Both the position numbers and the translations under genes were made by a program. Of a DNA stretch of 64,000 nt, positions 10,838-20,530 are shown piece after piece; the stretch's first letter is position 1, and every line of letters begins with the position of its first letter. The notes beneath the pieces are model-generated. The model searched no databases. It saw only the letters and a list, made by a program, of their open reading frames with translations, and was not told where the DNA came from. This stretch comes from Tritrichomonas musculus (Eukaryota > Parabasalia > Tritrichomonadida > Tritrichomonadidae): contig JAPFFF010000021.1 of assembly GCA_039105265.1 (NCBI GenBank), positions 1,612,001-1,676,000 on the forward strand, given 5' to 3'.

Positions 10838-10858
10838 TGATATCGATAAACATCCCTG
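10838..10858 (-). repeat. right TIR of the hAT element
   Basis: The 21-bp right terminal repeat is the inverse of the left one with one mismatch, and is followed directly by the second copy of ATGCATAC. Confidence 0.93.
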
Positions 10859-10899
10859 ATGCATACTAAAAACAATAAATAAAAAATAAATTCAATTGA

Positions 10900-12420
10900 T
10901 TAAAAGTCTACCAGAAGTCGAGTATCCACTTTTTAAATTTCTGAAGCTCTGTTTGAATCATGAATGTTCAAAAGCAATGTCACTTTTTGAATAAATTAAA
11001 TTTGTTGATTATAAAGAACGTGTCAAGCCTATTGAGCCTCTCATTCCGGGTGATAAAACGTCGATTCCTTTTCAAACCAAGCCAGAACAAATCACTGAGC
11101 AATTCATGACACTGACGTAATAAGCAAAGAAATTCAGCATGAAACAGTGAATGAGCCACTCGTTACTCCTCATTGTTTTCTTAGTAAAATATACAATAAA
11201 AGCTTGAATTTTACGAATCGTCGAATCAAAAGAATCATGAACGAACTTCATTTGGCTGTCAATATAAATGATTCTAAATCTCCGCTTTATGATCCTGACA
11301 TGAAGATTTTTGCTTATAAATCAAATGTCGATCAATGGAGAGTCTTCATCACATCTGATGAGGATTCTTTTTATGGTGAAAAATGGTGGTGTTTGCATGT
11401 CTCTTTTCCAGAACTTTATCCAGAACAGCCTCCGACATTTTGTTTTGTTTCTGTTCCTTGTCATATCAATGTGTCGAATTTGTAACGGTATAATTGAAGA
11501 CAGATACATGATCTCCAAAAATGTTTTTGAAATTCTTCAAGGACTCAAAGAAACGTTCATTGTTGCTGATTCTGACTTTATAAGAATGATCCGAAAGAAT
11601 ATGAAAGATTGGCAAAAGAATCTGCTGAAAAAAATGCGAAAGATGACTACAAGGAATACTTCACAATCGAGCCAGAAAATGACATTCCTTCTTATATGAA
11701 ATCACAAATATCTGGTAAAGTATTCGACAGGGAGCAAATGGTAATATCGTCATCTGGTGTTCTTTATGATAAAAATGAGCTAAATCGATACATTTCATCA
11801 AGAAAAAGCCCATGCTGTATCGTTACAGGCAAAAATCTCAAAGAAGTTATTAATGAAAAGCATGAGGATGATTTTAATTGTGATGATAATTTTGATATTT
11901 CATACTATTATCAGAATTCAATACATTCCAAATTACAAACTATTATCGGAATTCATCTCCTGCTAGAGACTCTACAATCGCTAGAAACGCCAAAATACAA
12001 AAAATCAAATAGGCAATCTTAAAAGATTAAATGTCAAAGTTCAGAAAAATTTTGAAATATATCAACAAAATCAAAATCGAAGTTTTTCAACCTCTCCAAC
12101 ACCAAATGACTACCAAAAGTATTTGGCGAAATTGAATTACATAAACAATTATTGAATGATCTTGGTGAAAACCATCCTATTAGTGGAAGAAAAACATATT
12201 ATGGCCAGTCAGTAATTAACATTGTCAATGGGACAAAGGACATTTTTGAATACTGTCCAAGAGTAATCGCCTTTTCACTTGATCTTGCGAATTCACTACC
12301 TATTGAAAAAGCAGATATTAAAATGAAGCATGCGTTATTTTTAACGAAAGGCCATAACAAAATAAATGAAAATTTTTATTCAACCATTAAGGCTATATAA
12401 CTCAGATTATATCCAAAAGA
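10900..12420 (+). pseudogene. broken E2-like / U-box protein gene
   Basis: Three plus-strand frames in succession keep recognisable parts of one host gene. At 11147-11485 there is a UBC (E2) fold signature (FYGEKWWCLHVSFPELYPEQPPTFCF). In the next frame, from about 11480, the E2 continues with RICNGIIEDRY, whose Cys could be the catalytic one. At 11609-12022 a U-box-like stretch appears (IPSYMKSQISGKVFDREQM, then GVLYDKNELNRYISS). Earlier coding-like residues lie at 10900-11120, and a further fragment (ENHPISGRKTYYGQ) at 12152-12400. At least three frameshifts or stops separate these parts, so this is a pseudogene. It lies just right of the hAT insertion and is cut off on its right by a short inverted-repeat element. 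The intact relative would be a ubiquitin-pathway protein. Confidence 0.75.
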
Positions 12421-12463
12421 GAGAACAAATAAATTAAGCAGTCATGAAATACATATTTCAACA

Positions 12464-12903
12464 GAGGTGAGACGGCGAAATTTTAAATGAACTTTTTTAG
12501 GAATAATGATCAACAAAATTAAAAATAAATTAAAAAATAGTATTATGGTGTTGTTACCTTTTCATATCATATACTTTTTTTCAGATTTAATCAAAAAAAT
12601 AATTGAAATGGTATTGATATTTCAAAATGTCATAATTCATATATTTGGCATTATTTTTTCTTTTCATCCATTAAATTTCATTTGTATATAGATGATCTCT
12701 ATTTTTAATAAGAAAGCTATTTAAATAAATGCGTTTTTGGTCAAAATTCAAAAAAACATTTTTCAATTTTGAGAGAAATTTTCTTCTATATTAAAGACCA
12801 AAGGGATAACTATAGTTTATCCCTAAATAGCATTTAACTCTGTAATATGATAATATATATCAATATTATTAAAAAATACCAAAAATTTTGGCAGATTCAC
12901 CTC
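12464..12903. mobile_element. 440-bp inverted-repeat element (MITE-like)
   Basis: The ends are imperfect inverted repeats (GAGGTGAGACGGCGAAATTTT against GAGGTGAATCTGCCAAAATTT), flanked by a perfect 10-bp direct repeat TATTTCAACA at 12454-12463 and 12904-12913. No coding capacity. The long target duplication suggests a Mutator-like (MULE) origin, although an 8-bp reading with slightly longer TIRs is also possible. Confidence 0.7.
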
Positions 12904-12913
12904 TATTTCAACA

Positions 12914-13027
12914 GAAAAAAATAGATATATTGAGAAACTTTACACTTTTCGGACAAAATCCTCTCAATCTTATTTATTATAATATTGATATATGAACTTA
13001 TTTTGACTTGTTTTTTGGAATTAAATC

Positions 13028-13059
<32 letters not shown>

Positions 13060-13181
13060 ACTCTTTTTTTTCTAAAAAAGTCTTCAAAAATTGAGAGCAT
13101 TTTGACTGGAAAGTTCAACTTTTTTGATATACCAAAAAATATCATTAATCATATCTCTGATAAAAAAAAAATAGTTAATTA
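12914..13181. other. AT-rich spacer with a long A-tract
   Basis: This short spacer lies between two inverted-repeat elements. It contains an A-tract of about 25 bases near 13030-13056. The open frame across it is low complexity and is not supported as a gene. Confidence 0.5.
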
Positions 13182-14120
13182 CAGCTCGGAATTACTACTG
13201 CAGGCCCATTCAATTTTTTGTCTTCTTATGACTGCGATTTGGGATTTTGCTTAAAATTGTCAAATTAAAAATTTTTGATGATAAAAATTTTGAAAAATTT
13301 TGCTTTCTTTTAAGTTTTGAGAAAATATAACAAATAATTTAAAATGCTAACAAAAGCATTCAAAATTAATAAAATATAATAAATAAAGTATTCAAAATAA
13401 TTAAAATAATATAAATAAAATATTCAAAAAATAAAATTCTAAATAGAAAATTTCAGATTACAATTCAAAATTAATTAATTTTTTCTGTATAATTATTTTT
13501 CGATTCTATTTAATTCTTAGAAACTTAATATACAAATTTTCAATTTGCTTTAAATCAGTAAAAAAGTATGAATTAATTTAATGATAATGTGAACATTTAA
13601 AAAATATTAGAAAGTCATAAATAAAAAAATTTAATATTATATTGAATATTATATTCACCATAATATTAATCAATAACCTCTTTTAAGGCAAAAAATAGGT
13701 CAATAATAATTGAATTCTTATTACTGTAAACCGCTAACTGCAGTAATAAGGGCGGTTTTTTCACCTATTTATGGTAAAATTGAATTGAATACCTTATTAC
13801 TGTAAACCGCTAACCGCAGTAATATGAACTTTTTGGCCTTTTTAAAGTCAAATATATTTGACCTTCAGATCGTTTATATTTGTATAAAAATGAATGATAT
13901 TTAAATGAAACTTTTTGAGAATAGTAAAATTATAAATGAATAAATCCAAGTTTTTTTTATCATAATTAAGAGAATGATACGATTTTCAACTAAAGAACAC
14001 AATTGAAAAAAATATTAAAAATTTAAATTTTTAAATTTTTAAAAATTTTTGAAAATTTTCAAATTGCTCTATTATTTGCTTATTACTGTAAAATAACGCA
14101 ACAGTAATAATTCCGAGCTG
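13182..14120. mobile_element. 939-bp inverted-repeat element with 10-bp TSD (MULE-like)
   Basis: The terminal inverted repeats read CAGCTCGGAATTAYTACTG (one mismatch), flanked by the perfect 10-bp direct repeat TAGTTAATTA at 13172-13181 and 14121-14130. Inside, a segment containing TTACTGTAAACCGCTAACYG occurs twice as a direct repeat near 13720 and 13795, and GCAGTAATA-like words recur towards the ends. It has no open frame of interest. The TSD length suits a Mutator-like non-autonomous element. Confidence 0.78.
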
Positions 14121-14130
14121 TAGTTAATTA

Positions 14131-14311
14131 ACTGATTAATCAGATCTAAAGCCCAAAATTAAATAAATTAATTGATTTTATCATAAAAATATTATTAATA
14201 TCGCTAATTCAAAAGTTAATCGTTAAGGTCAAAAATGTCCTATAACCATAGTTTTATTTGAACTTTATAAGTGCTTTTTTTGAAAAAAATTTGCGCCAGT
14301 TTTTTATTTTA
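14131..14311. other. AT-rich spacer, nothing recognised
   Basis: Short AT-rich sequence between two inverted-repeat elements. No feature was seen. Confidence 0.5.
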
Positions 14312-14553
14312 AGGTACAAATCCAGTACGTTTAGTAACCGCAATTTTTTTTGACATTCTCAAAGAATAAGATGACATGTTAAATAAAAAACGATTATTTT
14401 CATTCATTTCATATAACATGTCATAAGGTTTATTTAAATTGTAAAATAAGTGTCAAAAACAAACCTAGTCAATTTAAACTTTTTCAGAGACATGCAACTA
14501 TTCAAATAATAAACGTTCTCCTATTCAAAAAATAACGTATTGGATTTGTACCT
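14312..14553. mobile_element. 242-bp TA-flanked MITE (Stowaway/mariner-like)
   Basis: The terminal inverted repeats start AGGTACAAATCCARTACGTT and are flanked by TA on each side (14310-14311 and 14554-14555), as expected for Tc1/mariner-derived MITEs. It has no coding capacity. Its first bases (AGG) match those of another TA-flanked MITE at 36121. Confidence 0.75.
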
Positions 14554-14822
14554 TAAATACTTTTATTAATTTTAATTATAATATATATATGTATGAATTA
14601 ATCAAAAAACAAGTAACTCATTACGCTTGTAGTGGTCTGAGTAAATCTATTTTTTGTGAGAACTCATTGAATTTAAAGTTATCAAATTTTATTCTTATAA
14701 TTTCATGAATTATAAAGCTCAATAACATAAAATCATTTAATATTATTATAATATTGTTTTTTTAAGACAAACTTTGAAGGTTTCTTTTATTCCTAAAAAC
14801 AAAGTGATATATTGAAATTAAA

Positions 14823-15908
14823 TCATCTGCCTTCAGAAAAATGGTCGGTGGAAATTTCTCCTTTTAGATTGCGATGCATCATCTTTTTAACCCATTCGTT
14901 ATCTTTGCTTTTGCCCATTAAAACGAATAATTTACCAAGTGCAGCTTCAGTAGTACTATCATATCCATTAATAACGCCACAATTTTCAAGAGTTTTTCCA
15001 GTGGCATATATGCTCATATTTACGGTGCCAACAGTGCATTGAGTAATATTTACCATAATTTTTCCGAGTGAATTTGCTTCTTTCAAAATGTCAAGGAACC
15101 AATCTTTGGATGGTGCATTTCCTGCTCCATAGGTCTCAATAATAACAGCACGTGTTTCAGGGCTACATAAAATATATTTAACAACTCCTGGAGTGATACC
15201 TGGATGTAATTTAAGAATACTGACTCTTGTGTCTAATTCTGAATTAACAATTAAGCCACCTTCCTTATCTGGTACTTTAAGAATGTTTTTGAATTGATAC
15301 TTAATGTAAATGCCAGCATCTGCAAGTACTGGATAATTGGGCGAAACAAAGGCTCTAAATTCTTCTGAATTAATTTTAACTGATCTATTACCTCGCATTA
15401 GCATAGAATTAAAGTAAATGCAAACTTCAGGTACAAATGCTTTTCCTTCTGAGTCTCTAGTAGCTGCAATTTCAACTGCTGAAATAATATTTTCTTTTCC
15501 GTCAGTCCTTGGAGCTCCAATTGGAAGTTGGCTTCCTGTCAATATGATTGGTTTCTGGAGATTATCAAGCATAAAACTAAGAGCTGAAGCTGTGTATGCC
15601 ATCGTATCAGTTCCGTGAAGAATAACAAATCCATCATATTGAAGATAGTGAGTTTTGATAAGTTGAGCAAGTTCTTGCCAAGAAGACGGCTCGACATCTG
15701 AAGAATCAATTAATGGATCAAATGTAAAGCTATCAATTCTAGAGGCAAATCTACCAATTTCAGGGACTTTTTGGAGAATATGTTTAAAATCAAATGGCTT
15801 AAGAGTTCGATCTTTAGAGTCTTCTTTCATTCCGATGGTACCTCCAGTGTAAATTAGGAAAATGGAAGCTTTGGTCATATCCGGATTGGAAAATTCGTGG
15901 TAATCCAT
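14823..15908 (-). CDS. L-asparaginase
   Basis: 361 residues from an ATG (MDYHEFSNPDMTK). It would hydrolyse L-asparagine to aspartate and ammonia. The two signature segments are present: YTGGTIGMKED near residues 20-30 with the nucleophile threonine, and VILHGTDTMAYTASAL near 98-113 with the second catalytic Thr-Asp pair. GSQLPIGAPRTDGKENI and an ETYGAGNAPSK segment also fit the type I bacterial/cytosolic asparaginase family, as does the length. There is no signal peptide, so a cytosolic location is expected. Anaerobic parasites use amino acids as carbon and energy sources, which suits this enzyme. It is divergent from the kinase gene to its right, with about 250 AT-rich bases between their starts. 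Confidence 0.95.
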   Translation of the reverse strand: MDYHEFSNPDMTKASIFLIYTGGTIGMKEDSKDRTLKPFDFKHILQKVPEIGRFASRIDSFTFDPLIDSSDVEPSSWQELAQLIKTHYLQYDGFVILHGTDTMAYTASALSFMLDNLQKPIILTGSQLPIGAPRTDGKENIISAVEIAATRDSEGKAFVPEVCIYFNSMLMRGNRSVKINSEEFRAFVSPNYPVLADAGIYIKYQFKNILKVPDKEGGLIVNSELDTRVSILKLHPGITPGVVKYILCSPETRAVIIETYGAGNAPSKDWFLDILKEANSLGKIMVNITQCTVGTVNMSIYATGKTLENCGVINGYDSTTEAALGKLFVLMGKSKDNEWVKKMMHRNLKGEISTDHFSEGR

Positions 15909-16160
15909 ATTGATATTTAAATCGATGAAAATTTTATTGAATCGTTTAATTCAATAATAAGCTTCTATATTTCAATTTTTTTAAGGGTAATTATATATTT
16001 ATATTGATTACATCTTAAAAATTACTATTTATAATTATAATTATAAAATTCTTACTTATAAAAAATTAATCAAAATAAAGATATTTGACAAATCGCAAAA
16101 ACGATGAAGTCATTTTTTGAATGTCTTCCTTAAAAAGTTTGATATTAAGATTCAGTTGTT

Positions 16161-19100
16161 ATGAATTTTCTGAAGAATTGTTTTCATTGGTTTTTTATGG
16201 AAAAGAGTTTATTTCAAAATAAAGAATTAATATGTGAAGGAATTGATTTTCAATTTTATAAAGTTGCTAAAAGTGATACAAATACCAATTTCTGTGCTAG
16301 AATTTCAACAAAACCAATTGATAATTTTTTTAAAAATGAAGTTATTAATTTATACCGTGAAATCAATATAATTCCACATTTAAATCATGCATCTATTAGT
16401 AAATTTGTTTTTTACAGTACAAATGATTTTTCTCAAAAACATTGCCCGACTCTAATCACAGAGTTTTATTCTAATGGGCCATTAACAAATTTCCTTTCCC
16501 AAAAAAATCCCAGCTTTAATGATACAAAAAAATTGATTTCTATTTATGGAATTGCTTCAGGGATGTCGTATTTACATTCGCATGATATTCTTCATTGTGA
16601 TTTAAAATCTTCAAATATATATTTTGATGACAAAATGATTCCAAAAATTGCAGGATTTCATATATCAAAGCAACTAGCATCCATTATTCCAGATGACAAT
16701 TTTTTTATTAAAGGCACTCCGGCATATCTTGCCCCAGAAATCTATTCAAACGAAGGAAGTAGTAAAGCAAGTGATGTTTATTCCTTTTCATTTCTGATTT
16801 ACGAAATAATCACTAATGAAAAGCCATTTAAAAACTATGAAAATGTCATTCACTTTTTCAATGAAGTCATTCAAAAAGGAGTACGACCACAAATTGACTC
16901 ATCCATTCCAGATTGTTACAGAGAATTGATTGAACGATGTTGGTCAGAAAATCCATCAGAAAGACCGACATTTGACCAAATTGTTACAGAATTAAAAACC
17001 AACAAAAAATTCATCACAGAAAAAGTTGATGAAAAAGAATTTTGTGAGTACATTCAATTCATTGAAAATTCAGAAAATACATACGAATCAACTGTTGCTA
17101 TTCCATCACTTGAAGAAGTCCTTGAATCACAGACATTTAAAGAATTTGATTTAAATATAAAATTCAAAGGAATTTATGAAACTGAATTGAATAATCTGGC
17201 ACTTTTTTTGAAATTGAAAGCTATAGAAAAATTTACCAAATTGAGAAATATCGCTGTGAATAGTTTTGTTTCTGTCATTGAAGTTTCTGATAATGATACT
17301 GGAATTCATTACATTGCGAAAAATAGACCTTATAAGAAAAAAACCGCTAATTTTATTTATTACATTCGAGAAGTGAGTTTTAACTTGAGATTTGATCATC
17401 CATGTGTCTGTAAGTGTATTGGATACAATCCTTTGATGAAGACGCGTAATAATAAGAATACAGGCACGATTTATTTAGAAAAATATTCGAATGGTTCTTT
17501 AGAAGACATTCTCGATTTAGAAAAAAAAGATGTTTTTATGCCTGGCTGGAACAACACGCAAAAGTTGATTGTTATTTATGGAATTGCTTCTGGAATGTCA
17601 TATTTGCATTCACGTAATGTTGTTCATCGTGATTTAAAGCCGTCTAATGTTTTGCTTGATGACAACGCTTATCCAAAAATTTGTGATTTTGGATATGCAA
17701 AAGAATTGCCGGGCATTGTTAACAGGTGCAGTAAAGGAAGTCTCAGTGAAACGACATATAATTATATGGCACCAGAAATTTTCAAAGATCTTAATTATAC
17801 TAAAAAGAGTGATGTTTTTGCTTTTGCTGCTGTTTGGTATAAGTTGTTCACTAAAGAACCGCCTTTTAATGAACAACCTGTTTCGAAAGTTGCTTATTCT
17901 GTCATTAAAGGAGAAAGACAACAAATGGATGAAAGAATTCCTGAATGTTATCAAAATTTAATATCAAAATGTTGGTTGGATGAACCATCAGAAAGGCCTT
18001 CTTTTGAAGACATTCTTCAAGAATTAGAAAATAATAAACAATTCATCATTGAAGATGTCAATGAAGAAAGATATCATAAATATATAAATCACATTAAAGA
18101 TCCAAACAATTCGTTATATTTTCCTGATAAAGAAGAAGTTTTTAATCTTCTCAAAAAAGAAGAAAAACAAATCAAGCTTTCAGTAAACTTGAAACCGATA
18201 AATCTTTCAAATTTCGAAAAAAAAGAAAAAATTGGTCAAGGTTCATTTGGCAAAGTTTACAAAGTTGTTAATAAAAAGACACGAAAAATATTTGCTTGTA
18301 AAATATCAATTCTTGAGTTAGATTTTTGTTCTGATCTTGAAATCGAGAACATTGAAAGAGAATTGAATATCATGTCACAAATAAAATCGCCATCAATCAT
18401 CAAATTCATCGGTTACAATCCAATGAATTTTAAGAATCAAATGAGGCCAACAATGATTACTGAATTCATACCAAATGGAACATTAGACATCATTTTGAAA
18501 TTGGAAAGAAAAGGATTAAGTAACGATAATTGGAACGATACGAAAAAGTTAATAAACATCTATGGAATTGCTTGTGGGATGTCTTATTTACATTCACACA
18601 ATTATCTTCATCGTGACTTAAAGCCAGCAAATGTTTTCTTGGACGATTATTTGTTCCCAATCATCGGTGATTTTGGATTATCGAAAGAAATTGCACATGA
18701 AAAAATAAATGGTAAAAAATCAGGCTTAAAGGGCACTTGTGCTTACATAGCACCAGAAATATTCAATGAGAATAAATATGATAAAAGTGGAGATGTTTAT
18801 TCATTCGCTATGATTGTCTATGAAATTATGACAAATAACATTTTGTACGAGAATTTGAACCATTTCCAAGTAATGATCAATGTAATAAACGGTTTTCGTC
18901 CTAAATTATCAAATGAAATTCCTTCTTGTTATCAAAAGCTCATTGAGGATTGTTGGGAGGATGATCCAAAGAGGCGACCGACTTTTGACCAAATTGTTGA
19001 AATTCTTAGAAACGATCAAGAATTCATAACAGAAACCGTCGATAAAAACGAATTCTATGAATACATTGAATATATTGAGGGTGATGTTTCAAATATAAAA

Positions 19101-20192
19101 TTGGCACCAACGGTTTCTATTGACTTGAATCTTGCTGAAGAAGATGAAGATGAAGAAGTTGATGATAATAATAATAATAATGAAGTGTTAAAGAAAGGTT
19201 ATGTGGATTTGAGAGACTTTGAAAAAGTTAAACTTATTAGAAAATCTGAATTTTCAAAATTTTACGAAATCAAAAATATAAAAAATGGATTGATTTACTT
19301 CGCCAAATTTATGACAATTGTCATCGCCAAGCTGAAAAAAGACGAAATTCTTAATCTCACGCGTGAAGTTAATATTATTTCGCAATTAAATCATCCATGT
19401 TGCTTGAAATTCATCGGTTACAGTCCAACCGACTACACGAACAAGAGGAAGCCAGTCATCATAACCGAACTTGCCAAGAACGGTTGTCTGTCACTTTTTC
19501 TCTCTAAAGAAAGAGAAGAGAAAATTGACGAGAATTGGAACGAAACGTCTAAATTGATACTGATTTACGGTGTTGCCTGTGGAATGTCTTATCTGCATTC
19601 ACACAACATTTTGCATCGCGATTTGACTCCAGAAAGTGTCTTCCTCGATGACAAAATGAATCCAAAAATTGGAAATTTCGGTTTGTCAACCAAATTCCAC
19701 ACTTTGCAAAGCATGACATTCCAATCAACTGCTGGAATTAAAGGAAAGCCAGCCTATCTATCGCCTGAGATATTGCAATTGAATGAGTTCTCAAAAGCAG
19801 GAGACGTTTACTCATTCGCAATGCTCGTTTTTGAAATTGTGTCAAATTCAATACCTTTCAGAAAAATTGAGGGACTAAATCAACTTTTTGATGAGGTTGT
19901 TATAAAAGGAAATCGTCCTGAATTCAATCAAAATGTTCCTGATTGTTATAGAAGACTTATCGAAATTTGTTGGGCACAAAATCCTGAAGATAGACCATCT
20001 TTTGATGATATTGAAAATATATTGAGAAAAGATGATCGTTTTATATCTGAAAAAGTGGATAAAAATAGGTTCGATGAATATGTTCATTTTATTGAGGAAT
20101 CTAAAATTGAATTCAATTCAAATGATAAAATTTTGGATTTCGAGGAAATGTTGAAATTACAAAATGAAGAAGAAAAAAGTGATTCATTGTGA
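16161..20192 (+). CDS. TKL-like protein with four tandem kinase domains
   Basis: 1,343 residues containing four protein-kinase domains in a row, each closed by a similar RCWSENPSERPTFDQI-like segment of the tyrosine-kinase-like group and then a FI(T/S)EKVDxxxFxEYI helix. Domain 1 (about 20-290) lacks a glycine loop, has HCDLKSSN instead of HRD (about 143) and AGF instead of DFG (about 165), so it looks like a pseudokinase. Domain 2 (about 350-615) has HRDLKPSN and DFG (about 508) but a degenerate glycine loop. Domain 3 (about 685-960) is complete, with GQGSFGKV at 691, ACK, HRDLKPAN near 816 and DFG near 835. Domain 4 (about 1010-1300) keeps HRD but has NFG near 1171 and no glycine loop. An acidic Asn linker precedes domain 4. 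It is probably a cytosolic signalling protein in which three domains regulate or scaffold one active kinase. Confidence 0.93.
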   Translation: MNFLKNCFHWFFMEKSLFQNKELICEGIDFQFYKVAKSDTNTNFCARISTKPIDNFFKNEVINLYREINIIPHLNHASISKFVFYSTNDFSQKHCPTLITEFYSNGPLTNFLSQKNPSFNDTKKLISIYGIASGMSYLHSHDILHCDLKSSNIYFDDKMIPKIAGFHISKQLASIIPDDNFFIKGTPAYLAPEIYSNEGSSKASDVYSFSFLIYEIITNEKPFKNYENVIHFFNEVIQKGVRPQIDSSIPDCYRELIERCWSENPSERPTFDQIVTELKTNKKFITEKVDEKEFCEYIQFIENSENTYESTVAIPSLEEVLESQTFKEFDLNIKFKGIYETELNNLALFLKLKAIEKFTKLRNIAVNSFVSVIEVSDNDTGIHYIAKNRPYKKKTANFIYYIREVSFNLRFDHPCVCKCIGYNPLMKTRNNKNTGTIYLEKYSNGSLEDILDLEKKDVFMPGWNNTQKLIVIYGIASGMSYLHSRNVVHRDLKPSNVLLDDNAYPKICDFGYAKELPGIVNRCSKGSLSETTYNYMAPEIFKDLNYTKKSDVFAFAAVWYKLFTKEPPFNEQPVSKVAYSVIKGERQQMDERIPECYQNLISKCWLDEPSERPSFEDILQELENNKQFIIEDVNEERYHKYINHIKDPNNSLYFPDKEEVFNLLKKEEKQIKLSVNLKPINLSNFEKKEKIGQGSFGKVYKVVNKKTRKIFACKISILELDFCSDLEIENIERELNIMSQIKSPSIIKFIGYNPMNFKNQMRPTMITEFIPNGTLDIILKLERKGLSNDNWNDTKKLINIYGIACGMSYLHSHNYLHRDLKPANVFLDDYLFPIIGDFGLSKEIAHEKINGKKSGLKGTCAYIAPEIFNENKYDKSGDVYSFAMIVYEIMTNNILYENLNHFQVMINVINGFRPKLSNEIPSCYQKLIEDCWEDDPKRRPTFDQIVEILRNDQEFITETVDKNEFYEYIEYIEGDVSNIKLAPTVSIDLNLAEEDEDEEVDDNNNNNEVLKKGYVDLRDFEKVKLIRKSEFSKFYEIKNIKNGLIYFAKFMTIVIAKLKKDEILNLTREVNIISQLNHPCCLKFIGYSPTDYTNKRKPVIITELAKNGCLSLFLSKEREEKIDENWNETSKLILIYGVACGMSYLHSHNILHRDLTPESVFLDDKMNPKIGNFGLSTKFHTLQSMTFQSTAGIKGKPAYLSPEILQLNEFSKAGDVYSFAMLVFEIVSNSIPFRKIEGLNQLFDEVVIKGNRPEFNQNVPDCYRRLIEICWAQNPEDRPSFDDIENILRKDDRFISEKVDKNRFDEYVHFIEESKIEFNSNDKILDFEEMLKLQNEEEKSDSL

Positions 20193-20245
20193 AAAAGTAA
20201 AAACTAATTTGAATTTGTTTTTCTAAAGATTTCAAAAAAAAAAGT

Positions 20246-20252
20246 AAAAAAA
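20246..20252 (-). terminator. Pol III T-run terminator of tRNA-Gln
   Basis: A run of T residues on the minus strand directly follows the discriminator base of the tRNA, as expected for RNA polymerase III termination. Confidence 0.75.
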
Positions 20253-20325
20253 ATTTCTAGTGAGGAGTCGAACCTCAATTCCAAACTTCAAAGGCTTGTG
20301 TGCTAACCAATTACACCACTAGAAA
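20253..20325 (-). tRNA. tRNA-Gln (anticodon TTG)
   Basis: Read on the minus strand it folds as a full cloverleaf. The 7-bp acceptor pairs TTTCTAG with CTAGAAA, the D arm contains GGTGTAATTGGTTAGCA, and the anticodon stem CAAGC/GTTTG encloses the loop CTTTGAA with anticodon TTG. The T arm has the invariant GGTTCGACTCC. The discriminator is T, as in many eukaryotic tRNA-Gln. No intron. It decodes CAA. The first pair is U1-A72 rather than the more usual eukaryotic G1-C72. Confidence 0.92.
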
Positions 20326-20530
20326 TTCTTGTTGATTATAATTGAATCCAACATTCAATTATTTAATTAATTTATTAATTTCATATTGCAATATGAAATA
20401 TGAAAGTTAAAAAAGAGATTTTAGAAACATCTTGATTGATCTCAAATAAATAAAGTCAAAGAAGCATTGATTAAATAAAATGATTTATCGATATTTATAT
20501 ATCAAAATATATATTTAATATTGTATTAAA

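Larger units (their letters stand above)
5576..10858 (+). mobile_element. complete hAT-superfamily DNA transposon with cargo
   Basis: A 5,283-bp element bounded by 21-bp terminal inverted repeats that start CAGGGATGTTWATCGATATC and differ at one position. It is flanked on both sides by the perfect 8-bp direct repeat ATGCATAC (5568-5575 and 10859-10866), the target-site size typical of hAT elements. Subterminal regions on both ends are full of ATCGATA-like motifs, as expected for transposase-binding sites. Inside lie a transposase on the plus strand, a second open gene on the minus strand, a 132-bp minisatellite and about 1.2 kb of noncoding sequence. The near-identical TIRs, exact TSD and open transposase point to a recent insertion, between the ankyrin gene and an E2/U-box pseudogene. 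Confidence 0.93.
20193..20530. other. intergenic with tRNA-Gln
   Basis: AT-rich spacer between the convergent kinase and Fe-S flavoprotein genes. Apart from the tRNA gene at 20253-20325 nothing else is recognisable. Confidence 0.6.

Noticed and set aside
12985-13254. Frame with a long poly-Lys run
   Set aside because: It depends on an A-tract and crosses the edge of an inverted-repeat element.
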